NCBI GenBank assembly: GCA_934454005.1
Contig: CAKSGI010000028.1
Coordinates: 1-15,052 of the forward strand
Length of the DNA: 15,052 nucleotides
DNA from: an uncultured Eubacteriales bacterium
GTDB lineage: Bacteria > Bacillota_A > Clostridia > Oscillospirales > Acutalibacteraceae
Direction of reading: 5' to 3'
The position numbers and the translations under genes were made by a program. The notes beneath the pieces are model-generated. The model saw nothing but the letters and a program-made list of their open reading frames with translations. It made no database searches and had not been told where the DNA came from. How positions within the stretch are numbered: position 1 is the first letter of the stretch; the number at the start of each line of letters is the position of its first letter. Positions 7,221 to 14,487 of this stretch are shown in pieces.

Positions 7221-8570
7221 TCATAAATTTTTAATCTGTTTTTTATAAATATAAAAAAATATTATAATACTTAATATAAATGACATAATTTCAGAAATCG
7301 GAAATGACATCCACACATAATTTAAACCTAATCTTGCCATAAAATATGCAATAGGAATTATTCCTAAAAGTTGTCTAAAAACTGACGTCAATAAGCTGCT
7401 CATACCATGATTTGTAGCCTGAAAAAATGTAGATAATACTATTTCAATTGCAGCAAATACAAATCCTGTACTTATTATTCTTAAAGCAACTACGCCTATA
7501 TTTATCATCTCTTCAGACGCATTAAAGCCAATTAAAAGAGTTCTCCCAAAAAGTATAAATACTACTGTCCCTAAAATCATTATTATCAAAGCTATAATAC
7601 ATCCTAATTTAGTAGCACTTATAATTCTCTTTTTATTTTCAGCACCAAAATTATATCCTATTATCGGCATAAGTCCACTTGTCAGACCAAAAACCGGTAA
7701 AAAAACAAAAGTTTGCAATTTAAAGTATATTCCTAAAACAGAAACTGCTACATCAGAAAAAGCAATTAAAATTGTATTTAATATTACTACCATAAATGCA
7801 CTTATAGATTGCATTATAATCGAAGGAAATCCAACAGAATATATATCCTTAACTATTTTTAAGTTAAATTTAAAATGTCTAAAAGATATTTTTATTTCAT
7901 GATCCTTTTTTACTAAAATATAAATGCTATAAATCATTGATAATAATTGAGCGATAACAGTTGCTATTGCTGCCCCTAAAATTCCCAGCTGTGGAGCTCC
8001 AAATAAACCGAAAATCAGTATTGGATCCAATATTAAATTTGCCACAGCACCTATTAACTGAAATATCATAGGATATATCATTCTACCTGTAGCTTGCAAC
8101 ATTTTCTCTATTATGCTTTGTATTATAACACTAAAAGAAAATATAGAAACACAACTGGTATATTGGACGCTTAAATTTATTATCTCTTGGTTTGTGGTAA
8201 AAAGTTCGAAAAACTGTTTCGTAAAAAACAAACCAAATATCAAAAATGGAATAAAACTAATTATTCCTAAAATTATCCCATGTTCTGCAGCATTATTTGC
8301 TTCAACTGTCTTTTTTTCTCCCAATTTTCTTGCTATAAGTGAATTAACTCCTATACCTGTTCCAATTGATATTGCTATTAATAAAACTTGAACAGGAAAA
8401 GCCAAAGATATTGCTGTTAAAGCCTCTTCACTTATCTGTGCAACAAATATGCTATCAACTATATTGTAAAGTGCACCAACAAGCATTGAAAGCATAGCTG
8501 GAATAGACATTTTAATCAATAACTTTAATATTGGTTCTGTTCCCATTCTATTTTCTTTTATGTTTTCCAC
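7221..8570 (-). CDS. MATE family efflux transporter
   Basis: Multidrug and toxic compound extrusion transporter, a Na+ or H+ coupled antiporter in the cytoplasmic membrane. The 449-residue protein has the twelve-helix pattern in two halves and typical family segments: MGTEPILKLLIKMSIPAMLSM near the N-terminus, VDSIFVAQISEEALTAISLAFP, ATGRMIYPMIFQLIGAVANLILDPILIFG in the middle, and GLMPIIGYNFGAENKKR in the second half. Closest in style to MepA/DinF-like members; the substrate is unknown. The GTG start at 8570 follows GGGGTGA, which overlaps the nfnB stop, and the gap between the two genes is 4 bases. Translational coupling to nfnB is therefore likely, although a functional link to NfnAB is not established. 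Confidence 0.93.
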   Translation of the reverse strand: MENIKENRMGTEPILKLLIKMSIPAMLSMLVGALYNIVDSIFVAQISEEALTAISLAFPVQVLLIAISIGTGIGVNSLIARKLGEKKTVEANNAAEHGIILGIISFIPFLIFGLFFTKQFFELFTTNQEIINLSVQYTSCVSIFSFSVIIQSIIEKMLQATGRMIYPMIFQLIGAVANLILDPILIFGLFGAPQLGILGAAIATVIAQLLSMIYSIYILVKKDHEIKISFRHFKFNLKIVKDIYSVGFPSIIMQSISAFMVVILNTILIAFSDVAVSVLGIYFKLQTFVFLPVFGLTSGLMPIIGYNFGAENKKRIISATKLGCIIALIIMILGTVVFILFGRTLLIGFNASEEMINIGVVALRIISTGFVFAAIEIVLSTFFQATNHGMSSLLTSVFRQLLGIIPIAYFMARLGLNYVWMSFPISEIMSFILSIIIFFYIYKKQIKNL

Positions 8571-8574
8571 ATTT

Positions 8575-9969
8575 TCACCCCGATCTACTTTTTAAATACT
8601 TATCAATAGCTAATGCTGCTGATTTTCCAGCACCCATAGCTAAAATAACGGTAGCTGCACCTGTTACTGCGTCTCCTCCAGCGTAAATCCCATCTCTTGT
8701 AGTCATATATGACTCATCATCTACTACTATACATCCACGTTTATCAGTTTTTATTCCTTTTGTAGCTGATGTAATAAGTGGATTTGGCGTATTTCCAATA
8801 GCTATAATAACAGAATCTACATCTAATAAAAAATTAGATCCTTTTACCTCTACAGGTCTTTTTCTCCCAGACTCATCAGGTTCGGAAAGTTCCATTTTCA
8901 CACACTCAATTTGTTTAACCCTGCTATTTTCATCTCCGTGTATTCTTATAGGATTAGTTAAAAACTTAAATTCTATTCCTTCCTCTTTTGCATGATGTAC
9001 TTCTTCTAATCTTGCTGGCATCTCAGTCTCTGACCTTCTATATACTACATATACATTATCCGCTCCCAGTCTTTTTGCACACCTCGCTGCATCCATAGCA
9101 ACATTTCCTCCGCCTATAATGGCTACATTTTTAATTTTTAATATCGGCGTATCATAATTATCCTTATATGCTTTCATTAAATTTATTCTTGTTAAAAATT
9201 CATTCGCAGAATAAACCCCTACTAATGACTCGCCATCAATTTCCATAAACCTAGGAAGACCAGCACCCGTTCCTATATATATAGCCTCAAATCCCATCTC
9301 AAATAATTCATCTACAGACAGTACTTTCCCTATAACCATATTAGTCTGAATTTTAACCCCTAAATTTTTTAAATTGTCAATTTCTTTTTTAACTATTTCT
9401 TTTGGAAGCCTAAATTCAGGTATACCATATACAAGTACTCCACCTGCAGTATGTAATGCCTCAAAAATTGTAACTTCATATCCTAATTTTGCCAAATCTC
9501 CTGCACATGTAAGTCCCGATGGACCAGACCCTATCACCGCCACTTTATGCCCATTAGATTTAATCTTTTCTTCATTCCTAGAGTTATTTTTTAAGCACCA
9601 ATCTGCCACAAACCTTTCAAGTCTTCCTATTGCTACAGATTCCCCTTTGATCCCTCTAATGCATTTCGACTCACATTGATTTTCCTGTGGACATACTCTA
9701 CCACAAATTGCGGGTAATGAATTAGAGTTTTTTATAATTTCATATGCTTCATCAATCTTTCCTTCAGAAATTTTTTTTATAAAATCAGGTATAGCCACAT
9801 TAACAGGGCATCCATTCATGCAAGGTTTACTTTTACAATTTAGACATCTGGTAGCTTCTTCTATAGCCATTTCTTTTGTATAGCCCAAAGATACTTCTTC
9901 AAAATTTTTATTCCTAATTTCAGGTTTTTGTTCTGGTATGGCAGTTTTTTTTAGGTTTACGTTACTCAT
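8575..9969 (-). CDS. nfnB: NfnB, large subunit of NADH-dependent reduced ferredoxin:NADP+ oxidoreductase
   Basis: Together with NfnA it couples NADPH oxidation to NAD+ and ferredoxin reduction by flavin-based electron bifurcation, or the reverse, in anaerobic energy and redox metabolism. The 464-residue protein has N-terminal cysteines for two [4Fe-4S] clusters: C42-x2-C45-x4-C50-x3-C54 and C89-x3-C93-x5-C99-x3-C103. The FAD-binding fold begins at VAVIGSGPSGLTCAGDLA, the NADPH fold is GGGNVAMDAARCAKRLGA, and the C-terminal FAD motif is GIYAGGDAVTGAATVILAMG. It is often annotated as glutamate synthase small subunit (GltA); the NfnA neighbour argues for Nfn. The ATG has GAGGGG 8 bases upstream, and its start overlaps the end of nfnA by 8 bases. 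Confidence 0.93.
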   Translation of the reverse strand: MSNVNLKKTAIPEQKPEIRNKNFEEVSLGYTKEMAIEEATRCLNCKSKPCMNGCPVNVAIPDFIKKISEGKIDEAYEIIKNSNSLPAICGRVCPQENQCESKCIRGIKGESVAIGRLERFVADWCLKNNSRNEEKIKSNGHKVAVIGSGPSGLTCAGDLAKLGYEVTIFEALHTAGGVLVYGIPEFRLPKEIVKKEIDNLKNLGVKIQTNMVIGKVLSVDELFEMGFEAIYIGTGAGLPRFMEIDGESLVGVYSANEFLTRINLMKAYKDNYDTPILKIKNVAIIGGGNVAMDAARCAKRLGADNVYVVYRRSETEMPARLEEVHHAKEEGIEFKFLTNPIRIHGDENSRVKQIECVKMELSEPDESGRKRPVEVKGSNFLLDVDSVIIAIGNTPNPLITSATKGIKTDKRGCIVVDDESYMTTRDGIYAGGDAVTGAATVILAMGAGKSAALAIDKYLKSRSG

Positions 9970-10816
9970 TATTATTACCCCTCATTAAGTTACAATTATA
10001 TTCTTTAAAATCTCTTTTCTCCTCTTTTTTATAAGTAGAAAGCCTTTTTATTGTTTCATCAAAGTCAACTTCATGACCATCAAAATCTGGTCCATCTACA
10101 CAAGCAAATTTAGTTTTACCATTAACAGTAAGTCTACACCCTCCACACATTCCAGTTCCATCTATCATAATCGGGTTCATGCTAACTATAGTTTTTATTC
10201 CATATTTTTTAGTTATTTCTGAAACAAATTTCATCATCGGAAGGGGGCCTATAGCTATAACTAAGTCGTAAATATTGCCGTTATTTATTTGACTTAAAAG
10301 TGCATTTGTAACAAACCCTTCGTGTCCATTAGATCCATCATCAGTCATTATATAAAGATTATTAGAAACCTCCTTCATTTCTTTTTCTAAAATAATCAAA
10401 TCTTTATTTCTAAATCCGGCAATAATATCAACACTAGCACCCATATTATAAAGCGATTTGGCCTGAGGATATGCAATTGCGCATCCTGCGCCACCTCCCA
10501 CAACAGCAACATTCTTGTTTTTATACTCACCTAAATCCGAAGCTTTTCCTAACGGCCCTATAAAATCGAGGATATAATCACCTTTTTTAAGGTTATCTAA
10601 CATCATAGTTGTTTTACCGACTTTTTGATATATTATTGTAATTGTCCCTTTAACTCTATCATAATCCGCTATTGTCAGAGGAATTCTTTCACCATATTCA
10701 TTGACTCTCAATATCACAAATTGCCCTGCTAAAGCTTTTTTAGCTATATATGGGGCATCTATAACCATTTTTGTTACAAAATGATTGAGTGGTTCCTTTT
10801 CTAAAATATAAAACAT
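9962..10816 (-). CDS. nfnA: NfnA, small subunit of NADH-dependent reduced ferredoxin:NADP+ oxidoreductase
   Basis: Carries the NAD(H)-reactive FAD and one [2Fe-2S] cluster, and relays electrons to NfnB. About 284 residues. The ferredoxin-reductase-like FAD domain has ERIPLTIAD (about 42-50), and the NAD-binding part has VAVVGGGAGCAIAYP. The C-terminal cluster motif is D219-x4-C224-x2-C227-x11-C239, consistent with the one-Asp three-Cys coordination known for NfnA. I chose the ATG at 10816 because AAGGAG lies 10 bases upstream; the in-frame ATG at 10825 is almost touching the ribosome binding site. It is first in the operon nfnA-nfnB-MATE, just downstream of a terminator that isolates it from the DUF896 gene. 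Confidence 0.92.
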   Translation of the reverse strand: MFYILEKEPLNHFVTKMVIDAPYIAKKALAGQFVILRVNEYGERIPLTIADYDRVKGTITIIYQKVGKTTMMLDNLKKGDYILDFIGPLGKASDLGEYKNKNVAVVGGGAGCAIAYPQAKSLYNMGASVDIIAGFRNKDLIILEKEMKEVSNNLYIMTDDGSNGHEGFVTNALLSQINNGNIYDLVIAIGPLPMMKFVSEITKKYGIKTIVSMNPIMIDGTGMCGGCRLTVNGKTKFACVDGPDFDGHEVDFDETIKRLSTYKKEEKRDFKEYNCNLMRGNNNE

Positions 10817-10847
10817 AATTATCATTCTCCTTATACAGATTTATGAG

Positions 10848-10864
10848 GTTACTAGGTTTGTAAC
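10848..10864. promoter_or_regulatory. Inverted repeat GTTAC-N7-GTAAC upstream of nfnA, candidate operator
   Basis: Perfect 5-base arms (10848-10852 and 10860-10864) with a 7-base centre, 32 bases upstream of the nfnA start, in the only space available for its promoter. On the minus strand a TTGTTA hexamer overlaps the distal arm and could be a -35 box, with TAAATC 17 bases downstream as a poor -10. A chance dyad is possible. Confidence 0.3.
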
Positions 10865-10868
10865 AAAT

Positions 10869-10903
10869 AAAAAACCTCTCTTGCAAATATAATGCAAAAG
10901 AGA
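10869..10903 (-). terminator. Terminator after the DUF896 gene
   Basis: On the minus strand the arms TCTCTTTTGCA and TGCAAGAGA pair (with a two-base bulge) around a 7-base loop. After two G residues there is a run of six T. It lies 27 bases after the DUF896 stop and ends transcription before the nfn operon. Confidence 0.75.
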
Positions 10904-10930
10904 TTAAAATTATTGCTAAAATAATACGCT

Positions 10931-11155
10931 TTATTGTAAACTATCTAGATTTTTTGTGATTCTTTTAACTGGCCTTTTATTTCCGTCTTTATCGACTATC
11001 ACAATATTTTCCATAGATTTTACAAAATTTGATTTTACATTGTTTATATACTCTTGCCTAAGTTTAGTCTGTTCCTCTTTTTCTTTTGCAGATAACTCTG
11101 TAATTTTTGATTTTCTTGCTAGTTCATTTAAGCGTTTAATTTTATTTTGCGTCAT
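10931..11155 (-). CDS. DUF896 (UPF0291) family small protein
   Basis: A 74-residue basic protein matching the DUF896/YnzC-like family: KIKRLNELARKSK, TELSAKEKEEQTKLRQEYI and the conserved stretch ending VIVDKDGNKRPVKR. The family folds as a short helical hairpin; its function is unclear, although in Bacillus subtilis ynzC lies in the SOS-induced yneA operon. Here the neighbour is a degenerate ApgM-like gene and there is no cell-division gene. The ATG has AGGAG about 7 bases upstream, located in the 14-base gap after the preceding stop, so the two genes form an operon closed by the terminator downstream. Confidence 0.9.
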   Translation of the reverse strand: MTQNKIKRLNELARKSKITELSAKEKEEQTKLRQEYINNVKSNFVKSMENIVIVDKDGNKRPVKRITKNLDSLQ

Positions 11156-11169
11156 TACTATCTCCTATT

Positions 11170-11943
11170 CTAAAAGCAGTAGGTAAACATTCGCATTAAA
11201 ATGTTTGCTACACCTAAAAACATTCCTTTGTCTTTTGCTGTTTGTTCACTAAATCTTTTTATTTCTGTGTCTCTTTCCATATTGCTTTGATACATCAAAA
11301 AAGGTATTGGATCTGCTATAATTTTATCATCTTTTTCTATCAGTGAAGATATAATAACAAGTTTAAAATCATCCTTAATATTATTTAACCCTTTTAGCAA
11401 CGGACTTAAAAGATATTTATCTATGTCCTCTATCCTTTTAATCCTGCTTTCTATACTATTATCATTACTGTTATCTTCTATATGCAAACATACAAAATCT
11501 TGTTTTTTGTTAATCTCATCAAACAAAATATTTAATTTTTCCTTATAATCTTTCTCTACATCTTCTACAGTATTACATATATCACACACCTTAATATCTG
11601 CACTTTTGCAAAGTTTCTTCATATAATCTAATCTTGATATCACAGACGCTTTTAATTTATATTTATTATAAAATGAATCTATTTTTAAAGGTCTATCCAA
11701 ATTCCAATCGATCATATTATTATCTTTTAAAACAGCAACCGGATCATATCCCATAAACGACAGAATTGAAGCTTCATTTCTAGCAACACAGTTATTAGGA
11801 ATAGTCCTAATCAAACCAATTTGAGATTTAGGTGTTAAATAGTCTAAAACATGTGTTTCTGAAATAGCCAAAGGTGTTCTATTAAATAACTCTTTATGTG
11901 GATAATCTGCCATATGGTCGCAAAGCAGTACTAAGTATTTCAT
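11170..11943 (-). CDS. Degenerate ApgM-family protein (cofactor-independent phosphoglycerate mutase-like), probably not a mutase
   Basis: A 257-residue relative of archaeal-type 2,3-bisphosphoglycerate-independent phosphoglycerate mutase, whose members are usually near 400 residues. The N-terminus (MKYLVLLCDHMADYP, LDYLTPKSQIGLIRTIP, LSFMGYDP) and the C-terminus (HIEDN, IKRIEDIDKYLLSPLLKGL, DPIPFLMYQS, RFSEQTAKDKG) are clearly homologous. The catalytic serine of the family's GSDVANLS is Asn56 here (RNEASILS). The expected metal-ligand segments PDEAGH and DHPTP read DNSNDNS and SSLIEK, and the middle region is shortened. Asp9 of the first metal motif remains. The frame is open and carefully expressed, so this looks like a retained pseudoenzyme. 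The ATG 11943 has AAAGGAT 9 bases upstream; upstream in-frame starts lie within the promoter. Confidence 0.8.
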   Translation of the reverse strand: MKYLVLLCDHMADYPHKELFNRTPLAISETHVLDYLTPKSQIGLIRTIPNNCVARNEASILSFMGYDPVAVLKDNNMIDWNLDRPLKIDSFYNKYKLKASVISRLDYMKKLCKSADIKVCDICNTVEDVEKDYKEKLNILFDEINKKQDFVCLHIEDNSNDNSIESRIKRIEDIDKYLLSPLLKGLNNIKDDFKLVIISSLIEKDDKIIADPIPFLMYQSNMERDTEIKRFSEQTAKDKGMFLGVANILMRMFTYCF

Positions 11944-11974
11944 GACATCTATCCTTTTCAATTTATATATTTTC

Positions 11975-12003
11975 ATTATACTATACAAATAAACATTTTT
12001 CAA
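11975..12003 (-). promoter_or_regulatory. Near-consensus sigma-A promoter for the ApgM-like/DUF896 operon
   Basis: On the minus strand TTGAAA (11998-12003), a 17-base spacer and consensus TATAAT (11975-11980). This is the best match to consensus in the window. Transcription should begin near 11968, about 25 bases before the start codon at 11943. Confidence 0.85.
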
Positions 12004-12122
12004 CTACATTTTTTTTGGATACACATATTATAAAAATAATAATTTTCAACTTACATTTATTATATCTCAAAAATACTTCAAATAAACTACTCTAATCATC
12101 CCTTTACATTTAAGATAAAACT

Positions 12123-12156
12123 AAAAAAGTTCGAGATTTTTCTCTCGAACTTTTTT
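12123..12156. terminator. Symmetric bidirectional terminator after the small basic protein gene
   Basis: A perfect 14-base-pair stem, of which six pairs are A-T runs: arms 12123-12136 and 12143-12156 around a 6-base loop. The core GTTCGAGA pairs with TCTCGAAC, and six A or T residues flank each side. Read on the minus strand it is a rho-independent terminator 25 bases after the stop at 12181. The 120 bases between it and the ApgM promoter show nothing else. Confidence 0.88.
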
Positions 12157-12180
12157 CATAATATATTTAACAATCAAATT

Positions 12181-12402
12181 TTACTCTCTAAAAAAATTAT
12201 CCCAGTCTGAATCTAATCTATTGGCAATTATTCTCTTTTCGTAATTAATATTTGCATTAGACAAGTGAAGATTTTTCTCGTTGTGTTTTAAATGATTTTT
12301 TTCATTTCTCGGCATTTTATTAGAATGTATTTGTCTTGGTTTATTTTTATTTCTTTGTTTATTGGTCTGAGTGTTTCTACTTCGATAAGACCTACCTTTC
12401 AT
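12181..12402 (-). CDS. Small basic protein, unknown function
   Basis: A 73-residue protein that I do not recognise. The N-terminal 55 residues are very rich in Asn, Lys, Arg and Gln, with no hydrophobic segment. The C-terminus is different in character and looks conserved: YEKRIIANRLDSDWDNFFRE. This resembles a nucleic-acid or acidic-partner binding tail plus a short recognition helix, which is inference. The ATG comes 4 bases after the stop of the upstream exported-protein gene and has no Shine-Dalgarno sequence, so translation would rely on coupling. The terminator 25 bases downstream supports a real gene end. Low-complexity composition in AT-rich DNA keeps the confidence moderate. Confidence 0.5.
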   Translation of the reverse strand: MKGRSYRSRNTQTNKQRNKNKPRQIHSNKMPRNEKNHLKHNEKNLHLSNANINYEKRIIANRLDSDWDNFFRE

Positions 12403-12406
12403 CGAG

Positions 12407-12721
12407 TTATTTATATTTTTTTTTTAAAGAGCTGCTAGAAAAAATAACATAAACAACTCCCATAACCGATAAAACTATTAATCCTATTCCTCCGTACAAC
12501 ATCCATTTACCATCATCATTATTACTCTTATTATTTTTTATAAAGCCAAATGAATTATCATTAGAACCTGAGCTGGTAACTAATCCCCAATCGCTAGATG
12601 TCATATTTCCAGAACTATCCGAAGAAGTTGCATACACACTTGTCATATTAGATACTAAAAAAAGTGTTATAGACAAAGTTATAACCAATGAAACAACTAA
12701 TTTTTTTACAATTTTCACCAT
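12407..12721 (-). CDS. Short exported Ser/Asn-rich protein with C-terminal membrane anchor
   Basis: A 104-residue protein. Residues 1-31 form a signal peptide (KIVKKL followed by a long hydrophobic stretch, with a probable cleavage after SVYA). The mature part is a short region rich in Ser, Asn, Gly and Asp (about 32-70). A transmembrane helix follows (about 72-93) and then SSSSLKKKYK. The layout is the same as that of the cohesin-like protein but without a folded domain. There is no LPXTG motif. The start is ATG at 12721 with GGGGAGG 8 bases upstream; the frame extends back to 12763 without a ribosome binding site. It is first in a two-gene operon with the small basic protein. Confidence 0.72.
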   Translation of the reverse strand: MVKIVKKLVVSLVITLSITLFLVSNMTSVYATSSDSSGNMTSSDWGLVTSSGSNDNSFGFIKNNKSNNDDGKWMLYGGIGLIVLSVMGVVYVIFSSSSLKKKYK

Positions 12722-12775
12722 TTTTATTGCCTCCCCAAATTTATAAGTTAAACCTCTTATCAAGCAACAGAATAT

Positions 12776-12804
12776 ATAATAACATAATTATAATATTTAA
12801 ACAA
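12776..12804 (-). promoter_or_regulatory. Promoter for the exported-protein/basic-protein operon
   Basis: On the minus strand TTGTTT (12799-12804), 17 bases, then TATTAT (12776-12781). The predicted start point is near 12769, about 48 bases upstream of the start codon at 12721 and upstream of its ribosome binding site. Confidence 0.6.
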
Positions 12805-12838
12805 GCCCCAAAATCACAGCAATCAATGCATGTAATTG

Positions 12839-12859
12839 AAAACTAATATTTTTAGTTTT
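12839..12859. terminator. Weak hairpin downstream of the LPSTG protein gene
   Basis: A perfect 8-base-pair AT-rich stem (12839-12846 with 12852-12859) and 5-base loop, 20 bases after the stop of the wall protein. On the minus strand only the TTTT of the stem itself provides a T-run, so termination would be weak. Confidence 0.3.
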
Positions 12860-12878
12860 TAACCTTTTCTTATAATTA

Positions 12879-14441
12879 TTATTTTTTCTTTTTAAGTATT
12901 AAAAACAATACACCTGCTACTCCCATTAAGATTACACCCACTGCTGTAAATAAGCCTGTCCCTATTCCACCAGTGGACGGAAGTACTATTTTTGTAATCT
13001 CAAAACTCACCTCTGCTGTTGCCTCTCCCACTGTAAATTTTGCCACATATTCTCCTTCATTTCTAGGAGCACTACCTAGAGATTGGGTTTCACCCTTTCT
13101 ATAATAAGAAATATTATCCACAGTAAAACTGTTCTTTGTTGCACTGTTAAAAGCTTCAAGATTATCAAATGTAGCAGGTTTAGACGCTCCATCCCAAACA
13201 ACAATATATGATCCACCTGTTAATTCACCAGGTGCTTTTAAGGTTAGGTGAGAAACCTCTGTTTTACAATATTCCTTTTTACACTTTGCAATAATTTTAG
13301 CATTGTTACTACTATCTAAAGAATATGTTATATCATGTTCCTCCACCGGAGCATCTCCAAATTCAATTCCAGCACAAACCTCACAATCTGTTGAACATAT
13401 ATACTTTCCAGCCTCTGTGCAAGGTTTATTTCTTATACAAGAGTGTACCTTAGCGTAAACCTTTATCCCATCTTCATCAAACCACCAAACTTTTAATTTC
13501 GACGTTTCCGCCATTGCCTTTTCTTCGTCATTTATATAATGCAGATATATATTGCTTCCGTTAAAATCAAGCGCCGTATTAAACGCTATATCATTTGTAC
13601 GTGGCCTAAATACAAAGTTATTAACTTTGCCCGAACGTGCAGATCCACTTAAACTCAATGTACCATTTGGAATTATTACCGTTTCGGTTCGAACATAGCC
13701 AGCACCCTCTTCATAACTTAAATCATAAGTAACGGATTCAATACCTACTACAGGGAGAGTTTTTTTACTTGTATCAATAATTTCTTTTGGAACTTCAATC
13801 CTCGATTCTTTCTCATCATAGGCCACAACCGTCGCATTATTATTATTATTAGAAATACTGTAAGTAAAATCACCTGTTTTATAATATACTTTTGATGATT
13901 TGCATCCAGCAAAAACATTTTTTGATAGGCTCTCAGCTACATCTTTTTCTTCAGCACTTTTAGCTCCATCACTATAATTTAAAGATACATTCCAATTACT
14001 TAATTCTCCTGCATTGTATTTTATTTCCAAATTACGATAATAACTCTCACGGGGAGCAAATACAATATTTTCAATATTACCTGCCTTCATTTTTCCATCT
14101 AAATACTTTACGACTGGCGGAATTACTACTGTTTTTACATTTTCATTTATAGCTGCACCGTAGGCCGCATCTCCAGTTACGCCGGTACCAACCATACGAA
14201 GAGTTCTAACCGCTCTTACTAAGGTACCTCCTCCTACTCTTTCTGGAATTACAACTCTTTCTTCACTTCCCGTATAACCCCAAATTACTGCTTCTAGCAC
14301 TCCATCACTTCTAAATTCACTAGTGAGTTCATAAGTAAATCCATTCGAAGTACCAAAAGAATTAGCAGTACTAACCACTTCTGGCAGCATTAATGTAAAT
14401 ATAGCTAAAGACAAAATTAAAGATAAAATTCTATTTTTCAT
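12879..14441 (-). CDS. LPXTG-type wall-anchored surface protein (LPSTG)
   Basis: A 520-residue secreted protein. A signal peptide (about 1-26) is followed by an extended extracellular region. At the C-terminus are LPSTG (487-491), a hydrophobic helix and KKKK, the classic sortase sorting signal; no sortase is in this window. The N-terminal part contains beta-strand segments such as ERVVIPERVG and KTVVIPPVVKYLDG that resemble isolated BspA-type LRR_5 units without a regular repeat. A Cys cluster (C-x5-C-x7-C-x3-C-x2-C) near 335-355 and a later C-x4-C could bind metal or form disulphides. The last extracellular segment, ending in NEGEYVAKFTVGEATAEVSFEI, looks like an immunoglobulin-like stalk. 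Ligand unknown. Codon use is visibly less AT-rich than in the neighbours. The ATG has AGGAGG 8 bases upstream. Confidence 0.87.
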   Translation of the reverse strand: MKNRILSLILSLAIFTLMLPEVVSTANSFGTSNGFTYELTSEFRSDGVLEAVIWGYTGSEERVVIPERVGGGTLVRAVRTLRMVGTGVTGDAAYGAAINENVKTVVIPPVVKYLDGKMKAGNIENIVFAPRESYYRNLEIKYNAGELSNWNVSLNYSDGAKSAEEKDVAESLSKNVFAGCKSSKVYYKTGDFTYSISNNNNNATVVAYDEKESRIEVPKEIIDTSKKTLPVVGIESVTYDLSYEEGAGYVRTETVIIPNGTLSLSGSARSGKVNNFVFRPRTNDIAFNTALDFNGSNIYLHYINDEEKAMAETSKLKVWWFDEDGIKVYAKVHSCIRNKPCTEAGKYICSTDCEVCAGIEFGDAPVEEHDITYSLDSSNNAKIIAKCKKEYCKTEVSHLTLKAPGELTGGSYIVVWDGASKPATFDNLEAFNSATKNSFTVDNISYYRKGETQSLGSAPRNEGEYVAKFTVGEATAEVSFEITKIVLPSTGGIGTGLFTAVGVILMGVAGVLFLILKKKK

Positions 14442-14487
14442 TTCTAACCCCTCCTAACCAAAATACCCTCTCACCTTTATATATAAA

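Noticed and set aside
8113..8391. 92-residue open frame on the plus strand opposite the MATE gene
   Set aside because: Antisense shadow of a clear transporter gene, with no ribosome binding site or recognisable domain.
9374..9679. 101-residue open frame on the plus strand opposite nfnB
   Set aside because: It has no ribosome binding site and mirrors the highly conserved nfnB coding sequence, so it is an antisense shadow.
10848..10864. Rex (NADH-responsive repressor) operator upstream of nfnA
   Set aside because: The TTGTTA half matches, but the second arm is GTAACCT rather than TTAACAA and the distance between arms is about 3 bases longer than in clostridial Rex sites.
11944..12003. N-terminal extension of the ApgM-like protein
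   Set aside because: The upstream in-frame ATG overlaps the -10 box of a near-consensus promoter; the family start MKYLVLL at 11943 has its own ribosome binding site.
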